Source: Cannabis sativa
Lineage: Eukaryota; Streptophyta; Magnoliopsida; Rosales; Cannabaceae
DNA length: 64,000 nt
NCBI RefSeq assembly: GCF_029168945.1
Contig: NC_083601.1
Coordinates: 19,372,160 to 19,436,159 of the forward strand
Reading direction: 5' to 3'
The translations under genes were made by a program, and so were the position numbers. Shown here one piece after another: positions 60,450 through 64,000 of the stretch. Position 1 is the first letter of the stretch; every line of letters starts with the position of its first letter. Below the pieces are notes generated by a model. It ran no database searches. It had not been told where the DNA came from and saw only the letters and a list, made by a program, of their open reading frames with translations.

Positions 60450-63400
60450 TTTTTTTTTTTTTTTGAAAATAAGCGTAGTTATATATAAAAAGAAACTAGA
60501 CCTCTCGGTCATTACACAAAATGTTCTCCAGTAAAGAGTCGATCGGAATAGATCCGTACATCCGGTTGTTAAAAGCCCAATAAGCCACATTATGGGCCAT
60601 AAAATTACAAGACCTACTAATATTAGAGAAATTACAACCAATGAAAAAAGGAGAAGACTTAGTGCAAAATGAGACATAGTTCTCTAGAGCCCAATGGGAC
60701 GCCTTCCCATTAAGGGCGTTGATCACTATCCTCGAGTCACTCTCCACTATTATAAACTTCTGTTGGAGCTCTATCGCAACGGACATCGCCAAGCAGCAGG
60801 CCGCAGCTTCTCCACAAAGAGCATCACAGAAACCCAACCGAGACGTGTGAACACTCATCACCCTTCCCAGATGATTCCTTGCAACAATAGCTAAACACAT
60901 ACTCTCTAATCCCACACGAACATCACAATTAAATTTGATCCACTCCAGAGGTGGTGGGATCCAGCTATCTCTCACCAACGGCAAAGGACTCGGCAAAAAG
61001 GTAGTATGTATCTCTGCAAAAGAAGAACAAATAATGTCAATTCATTTCAGAATATTCGGAGGGATGTTGTTGTGAACCGCATCATTACGCATCCGCCAGA
61101 TATTGTCAACAACAATAGACGCATAGAGAAAGACATCCTCAGCCCTAACACCTCTATTATTAAGGCTCCAGATGAACTTCACCCAATCCCAGACTCGAAT
61201 GCCCGAATCACACACAGGAAAAATACCCCAAGGAGACGAACGCCACAAGTGCATCGCCACATCACAAGTTAGAAAGAGATGCTCCATGGTTTCCTCCCCC
61301 CCTCCACAGAGAGGACACTTTGAATCATCAATCGGAAATCTCTTGCTAATGACTGCTCTAACCGGAAGGGCATTAGAGAGGATACACCACCAAAGAACCT
61401 TTTGGCGCTCCATAATTTTACTATTCCAGAGTTTATTCCACAGAGAAGGAGCAACATCACAGTAGGGGGCTCTCTCCAAAGCCTGGACAATATAGGCTGA
61501 TTTGCAAGAGAATTGCCCATTACTCTCCAAAGTCCATAACCAACTATCCTTGCCACTACCTGGAGGACTTCCATCCTTAAGAATAACTGAAATGGTCTCG
61601 TGGTCGAAGAGATTATGAAGCTTTCCCATATCCCACCCACCCCCGGGTGTCAAGAGATCCGCAACATAATTGTTATCCTGCACCACACCTTCTTTTGGTT
61701 TCGGAACGAAAACTTTCAAGTGAGGGAGCCAAGGATCCCTCCAGATACTAGTATCTCTTCCATCTGCCACCCTTTTACACGCTCCTTTCCGAAGGATTGT
61801 GCTTGCTTTAACTACATTCTTCCAAAACCAGGAGTCAGAATCTTTATAACTGCATTTGAGAAACTCTCTCCCCCTCAGGTACTTGGCCTCCAGAATCTTA
61901 GAGCATAACGACTGCTTTCCTGATAATAAGTTCCAGCCCCACTTCGCCAAAAAGGCAAGATTCATTTCCCTCGTTTTCGAAAACCCAGTCCTCCCAACGA
62001 TTTGGGAAGGCAAAGTTTGTCCTAGGCTCTAAGATGAAGACCATGGTTTCCTTTCTCAAAATCCCACCAGAAATCCCGAATTAGACCATCAATCCGATTC
62101 ACAAGGCGATTAGACAATTTGGTTGTTTGCATGGCATAAATAGGCATGGACAAGCCCACCGATTTAATAAGAGTAGCCCGGCCGGCTTTTGATAAAGTTT
62201 TGGCCTTCGAGCCTTGTAACTTTGACGTAAGATTGTCAAGAATGAAGTTAAAATCAGCATCTTTTTGTCTAGATCTGAAGAGGGGTAATCCCAAATACTT
62301 AGTAACCCCTTCAGGAGAATCTAGACCCAGAGCTTCTTTAATTCCTCTCCTCATGCCATCAGGGGTATTCTTGCTAAAGAATATGGAAGTCTTAAGCTTA
62401 TTGACCTTCTGACCAGACCACTCGCAAAACTTCTCAAGACAATTCCAAAAGCCTTTGGCCTCAATTAAGTTGGCACGACCAACCAGAATTAGGTCATCCG
62501 CAAAGAAGACATGGGATAGCACCGGGCCCCCTCTACTCAATTTAATACCATGGATACTTCCTTTTCCTAACTCTTCCTCCAAAAGTCTGGACAACACTTC
62601 CGCAGCACAGATGAACAGATAGGGAGATAACGGGTCCCCTTGACGAAGGCCATAAGAAGGAAGAATCTTACCAACAGGGCCACCGCTGAGGCATATATTG
62701 AGGGAGGAAGTGGTAATACATTGAGAAACCCAACTACAGAATTGTTGTGGGAATCCGAAATTCCGTAGAACGTGATCAATAAATTTCCAGCTCACTCTAT
62801 CATAAGCTTTAACAAGGTCAATCTTGATCGCAAAAAAAATTTCTTTACCTTTCTTCCTATTGAAGGAATGAATAATTTCTTGCACCATAACATTGTTATC
62901 CTGGATATTCCTTCCTGGAACAAACGCAGCTTGAGTAGGGCAAATTAGAGAAGGAAGAATAGGTTTTAATCTATTTGTAATAATCTTCGATATAACCTTA
63001 TACAGCACATTGCAGAGAGAGATAGGTCTGAAATGGTTTGGTTTCTTCGGGTTCTGCATTTTAGGGATGAGAACAACATTCGTCGAATTAATTTCCTTGT
63101 GCATTCGACCATTGACAAAAAAATCTTCAACAGCATCGCAAAAGTCATCTCCAACGGACTCCCAGTAGTGTTTGAAAAAAAGCACTGACATTCCATCAGG
63201 GCCAGGAGCCTTGTGGTTACTCATGGCAAACAAAGTTCTTCTAATCTCTTCACGGGAAGGGCAACAAACAACATCAGCTTGATTCTCAATAGAAATCTTC
63301 TCTCGAAATAGATGACCACAGTCCATCAGTCGATTACTGTCAGAACCAGAAAAAATGTTATTGAAAAAGTCCAGGAATTCGTGTCCTATCAGTGCTCGGT

Positions 63401-64000
63401 CATTAATCCACTCATTGTTTTTATTCAGAATGCAGTCAATGGCATTTCTTCTTCCTCTTATAGCAGCAGAAAGGAAGAAAAATTTAGAGCATTTATCACC
63501 ATCCTTAAGCCACGAGATCCTAGCCCTTTGCTTCCAATAAATCGCTTTTTTGGCTCGGGCTTCATTCAATCTTCGTCTAACTTCAATCTCTGAACTCCAG
63601 TCTCTGGAACCAGCTGGTAGTTGTTGCATCTGGTCCAGATTTTGTTCTAGCTCTCGAATGACCCCGTCGATTTTACCAAATTGGGTTCTATTCCATTGAA
63701 GGAAGGCTACCCGAGTAGCGCCAATCTTTTTAAAAACTCGAGCAGGGGCCCAAGGATGGGCCACTGAATCCCAGGCATTGGCAACAATAAGGTTGCTTCT
63801 GCAATCCCGCGTCCAATTTTCCTCAAACTTGAAACATCTGGAGAATTTAGGAGCAATTCCCCCCGTGTCCAAGCATAAAGGTCTGTGGTCAGAAGTACTC
63901 GTCTGAACAGACCACAAAGCAGTTTTTGGAAACAGCTGAAGCCACGCTCCATTCACAATACCTTTATCCAGGGCAGATTTCACATGATTTTTTTCCAGAC
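60450..64000 (-). mobile_element. LINE (plant L1-type), 3' part, running off the right edge
   Basis: On the minus strand the element ends in a 15-base A-tail (plus-strand T run 60450-60464). Going upstream it carries RNase H, a zf-RVT region, reverse transcriptase and, at the window edge, the end of the endonuclease. Order and motifs match plant L1 LINEs with an RNase H tail. The 5' part, including ORF1, lies outside. Confidence 0.95.
60496..64000 (-). pseudogene. LINE ORF2: endonuclease end, reverse transcriptase, zf-RVT, RNase H
   Basis: From the right edge: the endonuclease terminus (TSDHRPLCLD); the RT with GPDGMSVLFFKHYWE, NHFRPISLCNVLYKVISKII, TQAAFVPGRNIQDNN, GLRQGDPLSPYLFICAAEVL and the catalytic FFADDLILVG (near 62495); and KYLGLPLFRSR. 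A TAG at 62022 (probably a Trp codon) and a 1-base deletion about 50 bp later precede zf-RVT (ILSNALPVRAVISKRFP, CPLCGGGEETMEHLF). A TGA near 61040 separates the RNase H (FNCDVRVG, GEAAACCLAM, VESDSRIVINAL), which ends at 60496. With only two stops and one indel it is a fairly recent but dead copy. It copies LINE RNA at the target site in working relatives. Confidence 0.93.

Noticed and set aside
1..64000. CRISPR arrays, bacterial operons, tRNA or rRNA genes
   Set aside because: No regularly spaced direct repeats with unique spacers, no tRNA cloverleaf or rRNA landmark recognised. The tRNA-like matches are retrotransposon primer-binding sites.

Overview
The window is plant nuclear DNA made almost entirely of transposable elements. 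It is AT-rich and full of Ty1/copia, Ty3/gypsy (Tat-type), LINE, CACTA, hAT and Mutator-like sequence, with GT-AG introns and TATA boxes of plant type. The Tat lineage with two RNase H domains and the plant LINE with an RNase H tail point to an angiosperm, probably a eudicot. A Cannabaceae-like repeat flavour is only a hunch. No intact host gene is visible. Two broken, host-like gene pieces are (near 9-19.6 kb and 59.8 kb, both minus strand).

Layout. 1-4540: one end of a minus-strand copia element (A), running off the left edge. 4541-9446: AT-rich DNA with a CACTA-type end, a possible solo LTR, a short tandem repeat and exon-like pieces on the minus strand. 9447-19578: complete copia element #1 (plus, TSD CTACC), with nearly identical 1.9-kb LTRs around a ruined gag-pol. 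It sits inside what reads as the 5' exon of a minus-strand gene. 19584-25779: MITEs and a 3.8-kb Mutator-like/foldback element carrying a tandem duplication, one copy of which contains a 5'-truncated LINE.

25785-57566: a Tat-lineage Ty3/gypsy element on the minus strand (TSD TCTAT). Its second RNase H domain is split by copia element #2 (32533-52150, minus, TSD GTAGT). The integrase region of #2 is in turn split by copia element #3 (36353-46374, plus, TSD GTAAA). All three target-site duplications survive. LTR divergence judged by eye falls in the expected order (gypsy > #2 > #3).

The gypsy element encodes gag, protease, reverse transcriptase, RNase H, a second RNase H and integrase on the minus strand. 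On the opposite strand, between integrase and the 3' LTR, it carries a three-exon accessory gene (27553-30607) with its own TATA box and a likely 5'-UTR intron. That gene is intact except for one in-frame TGA, and it is the most interesting coding feature here.

57572-60340: foldback MITEs and a possible terminal exon pair of a host gene. 60450-64000: the 3' part of a LINE (minus strand; endonuclease tail, reverse transcriptase, zf-RVT and RNase H regions, poly(A)), running off the right edge.

The three related copia elements share features outside the coding frame: a perfect palindrome 200-350 bp downstream of the primer-binding site, a structured pre-gag leader with a doubled motif, a Gag lacking its usual N-terminal part, and an LTR hairpin whose sequence differs between the two LTRs of every element.
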